Source of the DNA: Prevotella sp. E15-22
Lineage (GTDB): Bacteria > Bacteroidota > Bacteroidia > Bacteroidales > Bacteroidaceae
Direction: 5' to 3'
DNA length: 64,000 bases
Assembly: GCF_023204875.1 (NCBI RefSeq)
Contig: NZ_CP096247.1
Location: 2,914,001 to 2,978,000, forward strand
Within the stretch, counting starts at the first letter, position 1; each line of letters begins with the position of its first letter. Positions 1 through 10,485 of the stretch are shown here, one piece after another. A model generated the notes under the pieces. That model had not been told where the DNA came from. It was given only the letters and a program-made list of their open reading frames with translations, and did no database searches. Both the position numbers and the translations under genes were made by a program.

Positions 1-1318
1 CGCCAAGAACAATGAGTACATCGAACGAACGACTCTTAACCAGCGACAGTACATCGTCCTTCTTGACAAGCTGTTTCTTGACACTGGGAGCCAGACGGTC
101 GTAAATCAGTTCTGACGTAACACCTTCAATAGGTAGTTCGCGGGCGGGATAGATCTCGGTCAGTATCACCTCGTCCAACTGACTCAACGCATCGGCAAAG
201 TCCTGATAGAAATCGCGGGTGCGAGTGTAGAGGTGAGGTTGGAAGATAGCAGTGATATGACGGTTCTTATAGAGTTCACGAATGCTGCGCGCACTCTGAT
301 AAATTTCCTTAGGATGGTGGGCGTAGTCGCTAAGGAACACGAGTTCAGGTGTTTTAATAGCGAAATCGAAACGACGGTCTACGCCTCCATAGGTCTTCAT
401 GCCATGACGGAGCTCATCGGCGGTGCAGCCATTCAGTTGCGCCATGGCCATGGCAGCAATTCCGTTCTCAATGTTAATGGGAATGGGCTGACCTAACTGC
501 ACTTGAGGTACATTCTCAATGGGCGAGATAAAGTCGAAAGTAATCTCACCATTCTCAATCTTGATATTCTCAGCATGGAAGTCACCCTCGTTAAGGGCAT
601 AATCATAACGACGAACACCATCCAGCAAATGGTCTTTCATCTCAAGATCACGATGAATGATGAGTGCGCCACCTGGCTGAATAAGTTCAGTATAATGGCG
701 GAAACTCTCCAAATAGGCTTCCTTGGTGCCATAGATATCGAGATGGTCGGGATCGGTAGAGGTAATGACACTCATCCATGGAGAGAGCCAATGGAACGAA
801 CGATCGAACTCGTCGGCCTCGATCACCACATAGTCGGAATTACTAACGATATAGTTGGTGCCATAATTTTTGGTGATACCACCAAGAAAAGCATTGCAGT
901 CCAGATGACTCTGATGCATAATATGGGCACACATGCTCGACGTGGTGGTCTTGCCATGAGTACCTGCCACACAAAGACCTTTCATCTGACGGGTCAGGGT
1001 GCCCAGTACCTGAGCACGTTTCTGAATATCAAAGCCGTTTTGACGGAAATACTGCAGTTCTTTATGTTCGGTGGGAATAGCAGGTGTATAGACCACTAGA
1101 CAGTGGTTGGGATCCATACATGCCTGAGGAATCGCGCCAACGTTCTCTTCATAGTGAATAAGGGCTCCTTCCTGCTCCAGTCGACGAGTCAGGTCTGACG
1201 GAGTCTTATCATAACCACCGACAACCAAACCACAGTGAATGAAATAGCGCACCAAAGCGCTCATGCCGATACCACCGGCACCTACAAAATAGACGGCTTT
1301 AATATCTTTTGCTTCCAT
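1..1318 (-). CDS. murC: UDP-N-acetylmuramate--L-alanine ligase, partial
   Basis: MurC adds L-alanine to UDP-MurNAc, the first amino acid of the peptidoglycan stem, in the cytoplasm. Reading the minus strand from the ATG at 1318 gives an N-terminus with GAGGIGMSAL (Rossmann-like UMP-binding start), then VVYTPAIP near residue 80 and the ATP-binding motif AGTHGKTTTSS near residue 120. The parts I translated are open. The frame runs off the left edge at a sequence resembling the end of MurC, so I estimate some 20 residues are missing. It starts 10 bp after the murG stop and is the last dcw gene visible here. Confidence 0.96.
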   Translation of the reverse strand, partial: MEAKDIKAVYFVGAGGIGMSALVRYFIHCGLVVGGYDKTPSDLTRRLEQEGALIHYEENVGAIPQACMDPNHCLVVYTPAIPTEHKELQYFRQNGFDIQKRAQVLGTLTRQMKGLCVAGTHGKTTTSSMCAHIMHQSHLDCNAFLGGITKNYGTNYIVSNSDYVVIEADEFDRSFHWLSPWMSVITSTDPDHLDIYGTKEAYLESFRHYTELIQPGGALIIHRDLEMKDHLLDGVRRYDYALNEGDFHAENIKIENGEITFDFISPIENVPQVQLGQPIPINIENGIAAMAMAQLNGCTADELRHGMKTYGGVDRRFDFAIKTPELVFLSDYAHHPKEIYQSARSIRELYKNRHITAIFQPHLYTRTRDFYQDFADALSQLDEVILTEIYPARELPIEGVTSELIYDRLAPSVKKQLVKKDDVLSLVKSRSFDVLIVLG

Positions 1319-1328
1319 TGATTTATTG

Positions 1329-2447
1329 TTATTCTGCATTTGCTAATTTCAATACTTCCTGAGCAATTATCTTAGCGGAGTTGGGCAGACCCAACTTCAA
1401 TACGTTCTCGCTGAGGGCCTTCAGACGGGCGTCATCGGCTACAGTCTTGATGGCCAAAGGAATAAGTTGATCCTTAGCCTCAGCATCCTTCACATAGAGA
1501 GCAGCATCCTTGTTAACCAGAGCCAAGGCATTCTTGGTTTGATGATCCTCGGCCACATTTGGACTTGGCACCAAGATAACTGGTTTACCAATCAGGCAAA
1601 ACTCGGAGATACTGCTGGCGCCTGCACGACTGATAACAAGATCAGCAGCACGATAGGCGGCAGCCATATCGCTGATAAAGTCCATGACACGCAGATGCAA
1701 GTTCTCGGGCTGTCCTTTTCTCTTCAAGGCCTCTGCGATTTCGGCACTATAGTATTTTCCCGTCTGCCAGATGAACTGCAGACCCGACTCACGGATCTCA
1801 TCAAGATGATTCAACACGCTCTCGTTGATAGTGCGTGCACCCAGGCTACCACCCACCAGCAGGACGGTTTTCTTATCGGGACTGAGGTCGAAAGTTTTCA
1901 AGGCTTCTTCGCGTGTCATCTTAGAATCGAGCAACTGCTGACGAACGGGATTGCCGGTCATCATAATCTTATCAGCAGGAAAGAAACGTTCCATTCCATC
2001 GTAAGCCACACAAATCTTGCAGGCTTTAGCTGCCAGGTTCTTATTAGCCAAGCCGGCATAGCTATTCTGCTCTTGAATCAGCGTGGGAATACCCAAACTA
2101 TTGGCTGCACCAAGGGCGGCACTACTGGCATAGCCACCGACACCTACAGCCACCTGCGGTTGGAACTCTCGCAAAATTTGCTTGGCCATATGCTTACTTT
2201 TCAGATAGTCGAGAGCCACACCTATATTTGCCGGTTTCCACAATGGACGGAAGAAACCACGAATGGGCAGACCTTTAATCTCGTAACCGGCCTGCGGCAC
2301 ACGCTGCATCTCCATACGGCCCTGAGCGCCAACAAACAGTATCTGGGCATCAGGACGTAACTCACGAATGGCATTTGCTATGGATACGGCGGGGAAGATA
2401 TGGCCTCCGGTTCCGCCACCACTGATAACGACTCTTAACTCTTTCAT
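1329..2447 (-). CDS. murG: UDP-GlcNAc:lipid I GlcNAc transferase MurG
   Basis: MurG transfers GlcNAc from UDP-GlcNAc to lipid I to make lipid II on the inner face of the membrane. The 372-residue product starts with the glycine loop GGGTGGH at residues 10-16 and carries GVGGYAS near 103, GGSLGA near 200 and the donor-site region SRAGASSISE near 272, all characteristic of this GT28 enzyme. Its start overlaps the ftsW stop by 4 bp (ATGA), implying coupled translation. Length is normal for the family. Confidence 0.97.
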   Translation of the reverse strand: MKELRVVISGGGTGGHIFPAVSIANAIRELRPDAQILFVGAQGRMEMQRVPQAGYEIKGLPIRGFFRPLWKPANIGVALDYLKSKHMAKQILREFQPQVAVGVGGYASSAALGAANSLGIPTLIQEQNSYAGLANKNLAAKACKICVAYDGMERFFPADKIMMTGNPVRQQLLDSKMTREEALKTFDLSPDKKTVLLVGGSLGARTINESVLNHLDEIRESGLQFIWQTGKYYSAEIAEALKRKGQPENLHLRVMDFISDMAAAYRAADLVISRAGASSISEFCLIGKPVILVPSPNVAEDHQTKNALALVNKDAALYVKDAEAKDQLIPLAIKTVADDARLKALSENVLKLGLPNSAKIIAQEVLKLANAE

Positions 2448-3718
2448 GCTTCAATAGTATTAACTGACTTTTCTTTATGCTTGGCACTACGGCTAACACT
2501 AAGTATCATGCCAATATATGCACAGTTCACAATAGTAGAGGTACCACCTTTTGATACCAAAGGTAACGGCTGACCGGTAACAATACCAAAATCGACAGCC
2601 ACACACATATTAATTACAGCCTGGAACACAAGCAGTAATGTGAGTCCCATCACCAGGAAGGCCGGGAAGTTATTCTCGCACCGACTGGCAATACGGGCCG
2701 TTCGGAATAATAATATCACATAAAGGAATACCACGGCAACTGCACCTATGATTCCCATCTCCTCAATGATAATAGCATAGATAAAATCCGAGAAAGCCTG
2801 TGGCAGATAGTCACGCTCCACAGAGTTGCCTGGTCCCTTGCCGATAATTCCTGACGTAGCAATAGCCAGATTAGCATGGGTCACCTGGAAGTTCTTGTCG
2901 GTAACCTTATACTCCTCAGCTGGCACATCCTTATCGTCCTTACCGGCAATACGGTTTTTCCAAGTCCAGAAACGATGGGTCAGCTTTTCCCATGCTGACT
3001 TATCCTTCTTATCGACCTGAACTACCTGCTCGGTCTGGCCATTCAGTTGGGCCTGTTCCATCTCCTGTCCCTCCTTGTCGAGATTGGCCATCCAGAAAAC
3101 GAGTCCGAGAAACATACCTGCTAGCAACACCAGCACACCTGTAAGCTTACCCATCTGTTTGAGAGGTACGCGGGCCAAAAACATCATCACAAAGATGACA
3201 CCAAACAAAAGAATGGCTGTTGACAAGTTCTCTAGACCTATTAGCATGGTAGCAGGTACCACCAAGAACAGCACATACTTCATTGCCATGGGGTCGGCAC
3301 CGCTGTCATCGTCGCGTTGCATAGCACTCAGTATCTGTGCAGCGGTGAGTACCATGGTACCCTTAGCAATCTCTGAGGGTTGGAAAGTAAAACCTGGCAA
3401 CTGGATGACGCGGTTAGCACCATTGATACTTTCACCCCACAGAAGTACCCACAGCAATGTGGCGTAGGTGATGAGCAGTAGTAGTGGCGTCATCAACTTA
3501 AAATAGCGGCATGGGATATTCAGTATGACGATGGCCACAACGACACCCAGAAAAATCATGCCGCAGTGATAGATGAGCGGACTCAGGTAGTTGTGTGTCT
3601 TATAGGTCAGCGTGCTCGAAGCCGAAAACACCTCGACAATACTGATAAGACACAGGAACAGAAACACTGTCCATATACCTTTATCGCCTTTGAAAAGATT
3701 GCCAATTTTCTTTTCCAT
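2444..3718 (-). CDS. ftsW: Septal peptidoglycan polymerase FtsW (SEDS family)
   Basis: FtsW is the SEDS-family glycosyltransferase that polymerises lipid II at the septum, working with the class B penicillin-binding protein encoded at 7861-9990. The 424-residue protein has about ten hydrophobic segments, the FQPSEIAKG motif near residue 110 and the C-terminal PLPLVSKGGTS motif. A charged insertion near residues 215-270 (rich in Lys, Asp and Gln, with EKLTHRFWTWKNRIAGK) sits in the large loop and is longer than in Proteobacteria; from memory this is common in Bacteroidota. About 50 bp separate it from murD. Confidence 0.95.
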   Translation of the reverse strand: MEKKIGNLFKGDKGIWTVFLFLCLISIVEVFSASSTLTYKTHNYLSPLIYHCGMIFLGVVVAIVILNIPCRYFKLMTPLLLLITYATLLWVLLWGESINGANRVIQLPGFTFQPSEIAKGTMVLTAAQILSAMQRDDDSGADPMAMKYVLFLVVPATMLIGLENLSTAILLFGVIFVMMFLARVPLKQMGKLTGVLVLLAGMFLGLVFWMANLDKEGQEMEQAQLNGQTEQVVQVDKKDKSAWEKLTHRFWTWKNRIAGKDDKDVPAEEYKVTDKNFQVTHANLAIATSGIIGKGPGNSVERDYLPQAFSDFIYAIIIEEMGIIGAVAVVFLYVILLFRTARIASRCENNFPAFLVMGLTLLLVFQAVINMCVAVDFGIVTGQPLPLVSKGGTSTIVNCAYIGMILSVSRSAKHKEKSVNTIEA

Positions 3719-3767
3719 TCTTCTTTTTTGTTTCTAGATCACAGTGATTGCTATGAGTCTATTGGGT

Positions 3768-5099
3768 TTAGAGATTTCTAACCAGTTCCTTGAACTGTTC
3801 GCCACGATCCTCCATGTTCTTAAAGAGGTCGAACGAAGCGCAGCAAGGCGACAAAAGTACCGTCTCACCGGGCTTTGCTAGTTCATAGCAGGCAGCTACA
3901 CAGTCCTTCATAGAGTGGGTATCGCGGACGGGCAGTCCCAGCGCATCGAAGTTGTCGTGCAACTTTTGGTTGTCGGCGCCCAGATACACGATTGCTGAAC
4001 ATTTCTCGCGAATGAGAGGCTTAATGGGCTCGTAGTCGTTACCCTTATCCTTACCACCCACGATGAGCACAACCTTAGTTTTCATGGAGTCGAGTGCATA
4101 CCAACAGGCATCCACATTGGTGGCCTTTGAATCGTTGACATACTGAACACCACGTACTGTTGCCACTTTCTCAAGACGATGTTCTACACCAGGGAAGTCA
4201 CTCAGACTCTGACGAATAACGTCTTTTTTAATACCTGCGATATCACCTGCGATACCTGCGGCCAGAGAGTTATAGATATTATGGCGGCCCGTCAGACTAA
4301 GTTGTTCCTGCTCCATATTAAATGGCTCGGGTTCCTCAATAGTGTACTCTCCTTCTGAGATATAACCGATAGAGCCCTTTTCACGGAGTTCCGAGAACGG
4401 ATACTGGATAGCCTGGATATCATATTTCTTCAACTCTTTCTGGATAATGGGATCGTCGTTCCAGTAAATGAAGGCATCCTGTGCTGTCTGGTTACGAATA
4501 ATTCGCATCTTAGCATCCACATAGTTCTGCATCTCGAAACCATAACGATCCAGATGGTCGGGGGTGATGTTCAGCAGAATAGCAATGTTGGCATGGAAGT
4601 CATACATATTGTCAAGTTGGAATGACGACAGTTCAATGATATAATACTCGTGTGGATCTTCAGCCACCTGCAGAGCCAGCGAGTTGCCAATGTTACCTGC
4701 CAGTCCGGCATCATAGCCGGCCTTTTTGAAAATATGGTATATCAAAGAAGTTGTGGTAGTCTTACCATTAGAACCCGTTATACAAATCATCTTTGAGTTG
4801 GTATAACGGCCAGCGAACTCAATCTCACTGATGATATTGATGCCTTTTTCTTTGGCCTTTACTACCATAGGAGCTGTCTCGGGGATACCTGGCGACTTGA
4901 TAATCTCATCGGCATTAAGAATCAGCGACTCGGTGTGCTGACCTTCCTCCCATAGGATATGACGGTCATCAAGCATCTGCTTGTAACGTGGCGCAATCTT
5001 AGACATATCTGAAACAAACACGTCAAAACCTTCTTTCTTTGCCAGAACAGCTGCTCCGGCACCACTTTCTCCTGCTCCTAAAATAACAATTCTTTTCAT
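3768..5099 (-). CDS. murD: UDP-MurNAc-L-alanine--D-glutamate ligase
   Basis: MurD adds D-glutamate to UDP-MurNAc-L-Ala, using the D-glutamate made by the racemase encoded at 24808-25644. The 443-residue protein has an N-terminal Rossmann start (VILGAGESGAG), the P-loop GSNGKTTTT at 109-117, HLDRYG in the central domain and VEHRLE, a Mur-ligase domain boundary signature. Start is the ATG at 5099, 6 bp after the mraY stop. Length and motifs are normal. Confidence 0.97.
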   Translation of the reverse strand: MKRIVILGAGESGAGAAVLAKKEGFDVFVSDMSKIAPRYKQMLDDRHILWEEGQHTESLILNADEIIKSPGIPETAPMVVKAKEKGINIISEIEFAGRYTNSKMICITGSNGKTTTTSLIYHIFKKAGYDAGLAGNIGNSLALQVAEDPHEYYIIELSSFQLDNMYDFHANIAILLNITPDHLDRYGFEMQNYVDAKMRIIRNQTAQDAFIYWNDDPIIQKELKKYDIQAIQYPFSELREKGSIGYISEGEYTIEEPEPFNMEQEQLSLTGRHNIYNSLAAGIAGDIAGIKKDVIRQSLSDFPGVEHRLEKVATVRGVQYVNDSKATNVDACWYALDSMKTKVVLIVGGKDKGNDYEPIKPLIREKCSAIVYLGADNQKLHDNFDALGLPVRDTHSMKDCVAACYELAKPGETVLLSPCCASFDLFKNMEDRGEQFKELVRNL

Positions 5100-5105
5100 T
5101 TCTTT

Positions 5106-6380
5106 TTATCTGATTTTCAATGTAATGATGGTTAGGGCGGCCAGGATAATGGTCACAATCCAGAAACGAATGGTAATCTTCGACTCGTGGAAAGGACGGT
5201 GAGGCCAACCCGACAGAATATAACGCGACGTTTGGTCGAGTTGTGAGTCTAGTTTTCTGAAGTTATCGTGAATAGGCGTTGCACGGAACACGCGCACACG
5301 TTGTCCCTTGCGCTTCATGAACTTGAACCATTGCGTTTGAATGATGACGCTGAGACTTTCAACAAAGAAGATGCCACAAAGGATGGGCAACATCAATTCT
5401 TTGTGGATGATTACCGCACAGACACCAATAATACCACCAATGGTCAGCGAACCCGTATCGCCCATAAAAATCTGAGCGGGGAAAGCATTATACCATAAAA
5501 AGCCAATCATAGCACCTACGAAAGCACTGAGGAACACCACCAGTTCTTCTGAATGCGGAATGTACATGATATCGAAATAAGAGGCATACCCGATATGTGA
5601 CGACACATAGGCAAAGATGCCCAGTGCCACACCGATGATGGCCGAATTGCCCGCACACATTCCGTCCATGCCGTCGTTCAGGTTGGCACCGTTAGAAACA
5701 GCTGTCACAACAAAGATGGTCATAATGACAAAGAGAATCCATCCCGCAGCCACCTTATGTTTTCCAACAAACGACATCAAATCTGAGTAGCTCAAGTTAT
5801 GATGTTTGGTAAAAGGAAGTGTGGTCTTCAGTGACTTATGGGCTTTTGACTCGTGCTTTACGACCTCGGTAGTCTGTCCTTGCTGCGGCACACTGATATT
5901 CTCACGCATTACCACATCAGGACTCAGATAAAGCACCAGACCAACAATAAAGCCTATTGAAACCTGTCCTACAATCTTATATTTTCCTTTCAAGCCATCT
6001 TTGTTACGACGGAAGATTTTGATATAATCGTCCATCAAGCCCAGGAAACCAAGCCACAAGGTGGTGACAACCATCAGTATCAGATACGTATTGCGGATAC
6101 GTCCAAGCAAAAGCACTGGAACCAGTATACTTATAATAATAATGATACCACCCATCGTTGGCACACCTTTTTTCTCAACACCAAAGGGGTCGATAGCAGG
6201 ATCACGTTCCGTCTCAAAGATCTTACGACGTTTCATCCACTTGATAAAGAACTCACCAAACCAAGCAGAGATAAACAACGACAAGATGAGTGCCAACAAG
6301 GCACGGAACGAGATATAACTCCATAGGTGCGAGCCTGGGATATTATATTGTTCAAGAAATCGGAATAAATAGTACAGCAT
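5106..6380 (-). CDS. mraY: Phospho-MurNAc-pentapeptide transferase MraY
   Basis: MraY is the integral membrane enzyme that links phospho-MurNAc-pentapeptide to undecaprenyl phosphate, giving lipid I. The product has about ten membrane segments, the aspartate motif in LGLMDDYIK, the NGANLNDGMDGMCAG loop and FMGDTGSL, all typical. At 424 residues it is roughly 60 longer than E. coli MraY. The extra length is a hydrophilic stretch around residues 155-200 (from ENISVPQQGQTTEV to LPFTKHHNLSYS), which I believe is usual in Bacteroidota. It lies between murE and murD with gaps of 11 and 6 bp. Confidence 0.96.
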   Translation of the reverse strand: MLYYLFRFLEQYNIPGSHLWSYISFRALLALILSLFISAWFGEFFIKWMKRRKIFETERDPAIDPFGVEKKGVPTMGGIIIIISILVPVLLLGRIRNTYLILMVVTTLWLGFLGLMDDYIKIFRRNKDGLKGKYKIVGQVSIGFIVGLVLYLSPDVVMRENISVPQQGQTTEVVKHESKAHKSLKTTLPFTKHHNLSYSDLMSFVGKHKVAAGWILFVIMTIFVVTAVSNGANLNDGMDGMCAGNSAIIGVALGIFAYVSSHIGYASYFDIMYIPHSEELVVFLSAFVGAMIGFLWYNAFPAQIFMGDTGSLTIGGIIGVCAVIIHKELMLPILCGIFFVESLSVIIQTQWFKFMKRKGQRVRVFRATPIHDNFRKLDSQLDQTSRYILSGWPHRPFHESKITIRFWIVTIILAALTIITLKIR

Positions 6381-6391
6381 AGGTTAACACA

Positions 6392-7846
6392 TTATAAATT
6401 AAATATCTCGCGCACCACCTCACGGTCGTCGAAATGATGCTTCACTCCCTTAATCTCCTGGTAATCCTCATGACCTTTGCCGGCAATAAGGATCACATCA
6501 CCCTTCTGAGCCATCATACAGGCTGTACGAATGGCTTCCTTACGGTCAACAATACTCACCACTTTCTTCATCTGCTGAGGGGTAAGTCCTGCCAACATAT
6601 CGTTGATAATATCCTGCGGTTCCTCAAAACGGGGATTATCGCTAGTAATAATCACACGATCACTCTGCTTCACAGCCTCCTGAGCCATAAGCGGGCGCTT
6701 ACCCTTGTCGCGGTTGCCACCTGCACCACATACGGTGATAATCTGTCCTTCCTTTCCATCGAGTACCTCATGAATAGCATTCAGCACATTCTCTAAAGCA
6801 TCGGGTGTGTGAGCGTAGTCTACCACTGCTGTATAACCCTCTGGCGAGTGAATTGGCTCCAAGCGTCCTGCCACACTCTTCAGTGTACTGAGAACCAATA
6901 GCACATCCTCTGGTTTCTGACCAAGCATCACAGCAGCGCCATAGACAGCAAGCAAGTTACTGACATTGAACTTGCCAATAAACTGCACACCTACCTCATG
7001 GCCATCAACCTCCAGATACATGCCCTCGAAATGGCACTCCACAATACGGGCTTTAAAATCGGCCATGCTACGAATGCTATAAGTCTTGACAGTTGCTTTG
7101 GTGTTCTGCACCATAAACAAGCCATTCTTATCATCGGCATTCGTAACAGCAAAGGCTCCCTTTGGCAACATATCGAAAAACGCCTTCTTGGCATCGCGAT
7201 AGTTCTCTACGGTCTTATGATAATCCAAGTGATCACGAGTCAGATTAGTAAAGATGCCGCCAGCGAATTTCAAACCACCAATACGCTGCTGGGCGATGGC
7301 ATGACTCGAGCACTCCATGAAAGCATACTGACAACCTGCCTCTACCATGCGAGCAAGTAAACGGTTCAACTCAATGGGGTCTGGTGTTGTATGACTAGCG
7401 GGAACAGCCTCGTCCTCAATATAGTTGCATACTGTAGAAAGAAGACCACACTTATAGCCTAATCGACGGAACATATTATACAATAAGGTGGCAATTGTTG
7501 TCTTACCATTAGTACCCGTCACACCAACCAACGTCAACCTCGAGGTGGGGTCTCCATGGAACGTGGTAGCCACAGGACCGATAGCCGACTCCGTCGAAGT
7601 TACCTGAACATAGGTCACGTCAGCCTGACGCTCTGCGGGCATATCCTCACAAAGGATAGCTGCAGCACCTAATTCGATAGCCTTTTGGATATACTGATGT
7701 CCATCCGTCTGTGTGCCCTTAATGGCCACAAACAGATGTCCAGGTCCAACCTTACGTGAATCAATGTCAACATCCACAATATCCACATTGGCAGAGCCTT
7801 CGATGGTCTTAATAGAAATATTCTTGAGAAGTTCTTCCAGTTTCAT
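6392..7846 (-). CDS. murE: UDP-MurNAc-tripeptide synthetase MurE (DAP-type)
   Basis: MurE adds the third stem residue. I place the start at 7846 ([10 protein letters not shown]), preceded by a purine-rich AAAAAAGAT. The longer frame to 7882 would overlap ftsI by 22 bp and begins with an unlikely [11 protein letters not shown]. The 484-residue product has the P-loop [10 protein letters not shown], the carbamylated-lysine region and DNPRFEEP. The DNPR sequence is the known meso-diaminopimelate recognition motif, so the peptidoglycan is inferred to be DAP-type, as expected in Bacteroidales. Confidence 0.95.
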   Translation of the reverse strand: MKLEELLKNISIKTIEGSANVDIVDVDIDSRKVGPGHLFVAIKGTQTDGHQYIQKAIELGAAAILCEDMPAERQADVTYVQVTSTESAIGPVATTFHGDPTSRLTLVGVTGTNGKTTIATLLYNMFRRLGYKCGLLSTVCNYIEDEAVPASHTTPDPIELNRLLARMVEAGCQYAFMECSSHAIAQQRIGGLKFAGGIFTNLTRDHLDYHKTVENYRDAKKAFFDMLPKGAFAVTNADDKNGLFMVQNTKATVKTYSIRSMADFKARIVECHFEGMYLEVDGHEVGVQFIGKFNVSNLLAVYGAAVMLGQKPEDVLLVLSTLKSVAGRLEPIHSPEGYTAVVDYAHTPDALENVLNAIHEVLDGKEGQIITVCGAGGNRDKGKRPLMAQEAVKQSDRVIITSDNPRFEEPQDIINDMLAGLTPQQMKKVVSIVDRKEAIRTACMMAQKGDVILIAGKGHEDYQEIKGVKHHFDDREVVREIFNL

Positions 7847-7860
7847 ATCTTTTTTCTTTT

Positions 7861-9990
7861 TTAATTCAATTCCAATGTACAAAGCATGCCAGGTTTTAGG
7901 ATTGTACCCGGTGCAATATCCTGACGTCTTACCATTCCTGTGCCTCGCAGTTTCACCTTCACGCCTATACGCTCCAACTGATACACAGCATCACGAGCAC
8001 CCAAGCCCTTCATATCGGGCATCTTGTTGGGGGTTGACTTACGCTCGGGCAATGAGACCTTGCTGGCATTGATTCCTAATTTTTCCAACACGAAAGAGGT
8101 AGCTGCATTATCACCAGCCTTCACTTCGGGAATGAGTACCGACAACGAATCACGCGCATCTTCCACACGAAGTTTCAACTTCTTGGCCATCACACCCTCT
8201 GAGATATTATGGAAGATGCCACCCGACATCAAACCACCAGAGGCAGGAAGTCCCATTTTCTTGATACAAACGATGCAAGAATACTTAGGATTGTCTGAGG
8301 GGAAATAACCGCAGAACGACAGCCAATACTCTACCGTACCCGACTTATAGCCGCCAGCCTTAGCCACCTGAGCAGTTCCTGTTTTTCCAGACACTTGAAA
8401 CGAATGCGAACCTGCCTTCTTTCCCAGACCTTGACTGACGACATGACGCAATACCGTCTGCATAGTCTTGATTGTCTGAGGCTTTGCTATCTGTTCCTTG
8501 ATGACCTCTGGCTGGGTCTCCAGCACCACCTGCCCGTCTTTTACAAATCGTTTCACAAAGCGCGGACGCATCATGCGACCATTATTGGCAATGGCGTTAT
8601 AGAAAGTCACCGTATTGATAGGTGCAATCTGTGTCTCATAACCAATTGACATCCAAGGCAACGTAGTTTTACTCCAATAAAGCGACCTGTTAGTCGTCTT
8701 CGTATCCGGCATACGGATATTGGGAGGCAGATAGCCCACGATTGGAAGCTTCAGGTCTTGTCCGATACCTACACGGTAAAGACCCTCCACATATTTTCTT
8801 GGATTATGTCCATAGTATTTATCTATCACGTAACTTACACCAATATTACTACTCACCTCCAAGGCGCGTGCCACATTGATGGGGCCATAGCCGCCATGAT
8901 GCCAGTTGTGGTCTTTCATATTAGCGCCATGCATCTTCATCACACCACAACCAGTGTTAATGACATAGCTGGTATCAACCACGCCATCGTCAAGAGCCAC
9001 AAGAAAAGAGGCAACTTTGAATACCGAACCTGGCTCACAACGATAGCTAATGGCATCATTAAAACGCTCGTGATATTCACCATCTTCACCACGTCGCATA
9101 TTGACAATAGCCTTCACATCGCCCGTCTTCACCTCCATCAAAATGGCAACACCCATTGAGGCATTCCATTTCTTAAGACCTTCTACCACAGCTTGCTCGG
9201 CCAGGTCCTGCATTCCTACATCAATAGTTGTCACCACATCGGCGCCATCAATAGGTGGTTTAACTGTGAACGACACTTTTTTATTGAGCACTTTTTCCTT
9301 ATGCTCTATACCAAATTTTCCACGAAGGATGGAGTCGTACGACAACTCAATACCAAAACGGGCAGTATCCTTGCCACCTTCAAAACTACGGATATCGCCA
9401 ATGGTACGCTCTGCCAGCGAACCAAACGGACGACGACGAGCCTCAAACTTCTCAGCATGGAAGCCACCCTTATTGGCGGGCATGTTAAAGAATGGCAACT
9501 CCTGCACCTCACAATAGGTATTGTAACTGATGCGCTTGGGCCATATTGCCCAGTGACGAGCACCCACAGAGCCGTTTCGCATCACCTTGTTTTTACCTTC
9601 CTCCAGACGCTTTTTAAACTGCTCCGAAGTCCATTCTGGGAATATCTGACTGAGTCCTCTGCACAGGCTATCCAAATCTGCATACCAAATACTGTCGCGC
9701 TTATGAGTCCAGGCTGTATCCTCCTTGCTTCCAGCCTGATAATCCATAAATATCTTGTATTCCGGAATGCTACTGGCCAGCAATTGACCATCGCTACTCA
9801 ATATGTTGCCGCGATTAGGTCGCACGCTATCGCTATCGCTTCTCATCTTGCTGGCCACAGTCTCCCAATAGCCTTTCTTTATAGTCATGGTAATACTGGC
9901 CTTGGTGATGACAGCCAGGCCAATAATGGTCAGAACCACAGCCAGAAACAGATAGCGGGGCAGAACTTTATCGCTGTTAAACTTACTCAT
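7861..9990 (-). CDS. ftsI: Septal transpeptidase FtsI/PBP3 with C-terminal PASTA domain
   Basis: This class B penicillin-binding protein crosslinks septal peptidoglycan as partner of FtsW. The 709-residue protein has one N-terminal membrane anchor (residues 11-31), a dimerisation domain, and a transpeptidase domain with the serine motif GSVFK near 322, SSN near 382 and KTGT near 535. The last 60 residues (from [14 protein letters not shown]) form one PASTA repeat, as in several Bacteroidota FtsI proteins but not in E. coli. It lies between ftsL and murE, the usual dcw order. Confidence 0.95.
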   Translation of the reverse strand: MSKFNSDKVLPRYLFLAVVLTIIGLAVITKASITMTIKKGYWETVASKMRSDSDSVRPNRGNILSSDGQLLASSIPEYKIFMDYQAGSKEDTAWTHKRDSIWYADLDSLCRGLSQIFPEWTSEQFKKRLEEGKNKVMRNGSVGARHWAIWPKRISYNTYCEVQELPFFNMPANKGGFHAEKFEARRRPFGSLAERTIGDIRSFEGGKDTARFGIELSYDSILRGKFGIEHKEKVLNKKVSFTVKPPIDGADVVTTIDVGMQDLAEQAVVEGLKKWNASMGVAILMEVKTGDVKAIVNMRRGEDGEYHERFNDAISYRCEPGSVFKVASFLVALDDGVVDTSYVINTGCGVMKMHGANMKDHNWHHGGYGPINVARALEVSSNIGVSYVIDKYYGHNPRKYVEGLYRVGIGQDLKLPIVGYLPPNIRMPDTKTTNRSLYWSKTTLPWMSIGYETQIAPINTVTFYNAIANNGRMMRPRFVKRFVKDGQVVLETQPEVIKEQIAKPQTIKTMQTVLRHVVSQGLGKKAGSHSFQVSGKTGTAQVAKAGGYKSGTVEYWLSFCGYFPSDNPKYSCIVCIKKMGLPASGGLMSGGIFHNISEGVMAKKLKLRVEDARDSLSVLIPEVKAGDNAATSFVLEKLGINASKVSLPERKSTPNKMPDMKGLGARDAVYQLERIGVKVKLRGTGMVRRQDIAPGTILKPGMLCTLELN

Positions 9991-10008
9991 TGTCGACTTC
10001 TTCTTTTC

Positions 10009-10485
10009 TTACTCCTCAGGTACATCAATAATATAGGGCGGTTGGTCACTGAACTGAAGCAGAGTATCCTCATTCTCGTGCAGGACTTTAAGAACATTAC
10101 TCTGACGACACAACTCTGTTAGGTTACTTGAACTGGACATCGCCTTATACTTGGCATTTACCAGGTCTTTTTCCAATTGATCAATCTCCAGCACATCCTG
10201 CTCACACTGATAGCGCACACCCACATAAACAATTGTGATGAGAACAATAAGCATAATAAGCCAAATGTGGTGACGAACCAACGAAAATAGATAATCACCA
10301 CCCACGATCTGTTTCAGACTAAGTGACCCAACAGGAGCCTCATCGCCCTCACTGGCCGATTCTTTCATGCGTTTCAGTGTCGCGGGAAGTTCATCCTCCG
10401 ACACTTTCTGCACCTGCTCGTCCATCAGCTCACCATCCATTTCAATGGTCATCTGCGGTTCATTATTCTCGTCCTTCATCATCAT
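10009..10485 (-). CDS. ftsL: FtsL-like cell division protein
   Basis: FtsL-type proteins are bitopic and, with FtsB and FtsQ, activate FtsWI. The product is about 158 residues: an acidic cytoplasmic region of about 70 residues, one membrane segment (IWLIMLIVLITIVYVGV), then a short periplasmic coiled coil with heptad hydrophobics (VLEIDQLEKDLVNAKYKAMSS). This architecture and its place between rsmH and ftsI match the Bacteroidota FtsL_2 family. Three consecutive ATG codons (10485, 10482, 10479) make the start ambiguous; the farther upstream in-frame codon at 10500 is TTG. The gene overlaps the end of rsmH by about 23 bp. Confidence 0.85.
   Translation of the reverse strand: MMMKDENNEPQMTIEMDGELMDEQVQKVSEDELPATLKRMKESASEGDEAPVGSLSLKQIVGGDYLFSLVRHHIWLIMLIVLITIVYVGVRYQCEQDVLEIDQLEKDLVNAKYKAMSSSSNLTELCRQSNVLKVLHENEDTLLQFSDQPPYIIDVPEE

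Noticed and set aside
1467..2360. 297-codon plus-strand frame
   Set aside because: Antisense to murG with all family motifs; shadow frame.
9193..10122. Long open frame (309 codons) on the plus strand
   Set aside because: It lies antisense to ftsI and ftsL, which have full conserved motifs; no ribosome site, and the composition is that of a reverse-complement shadow.
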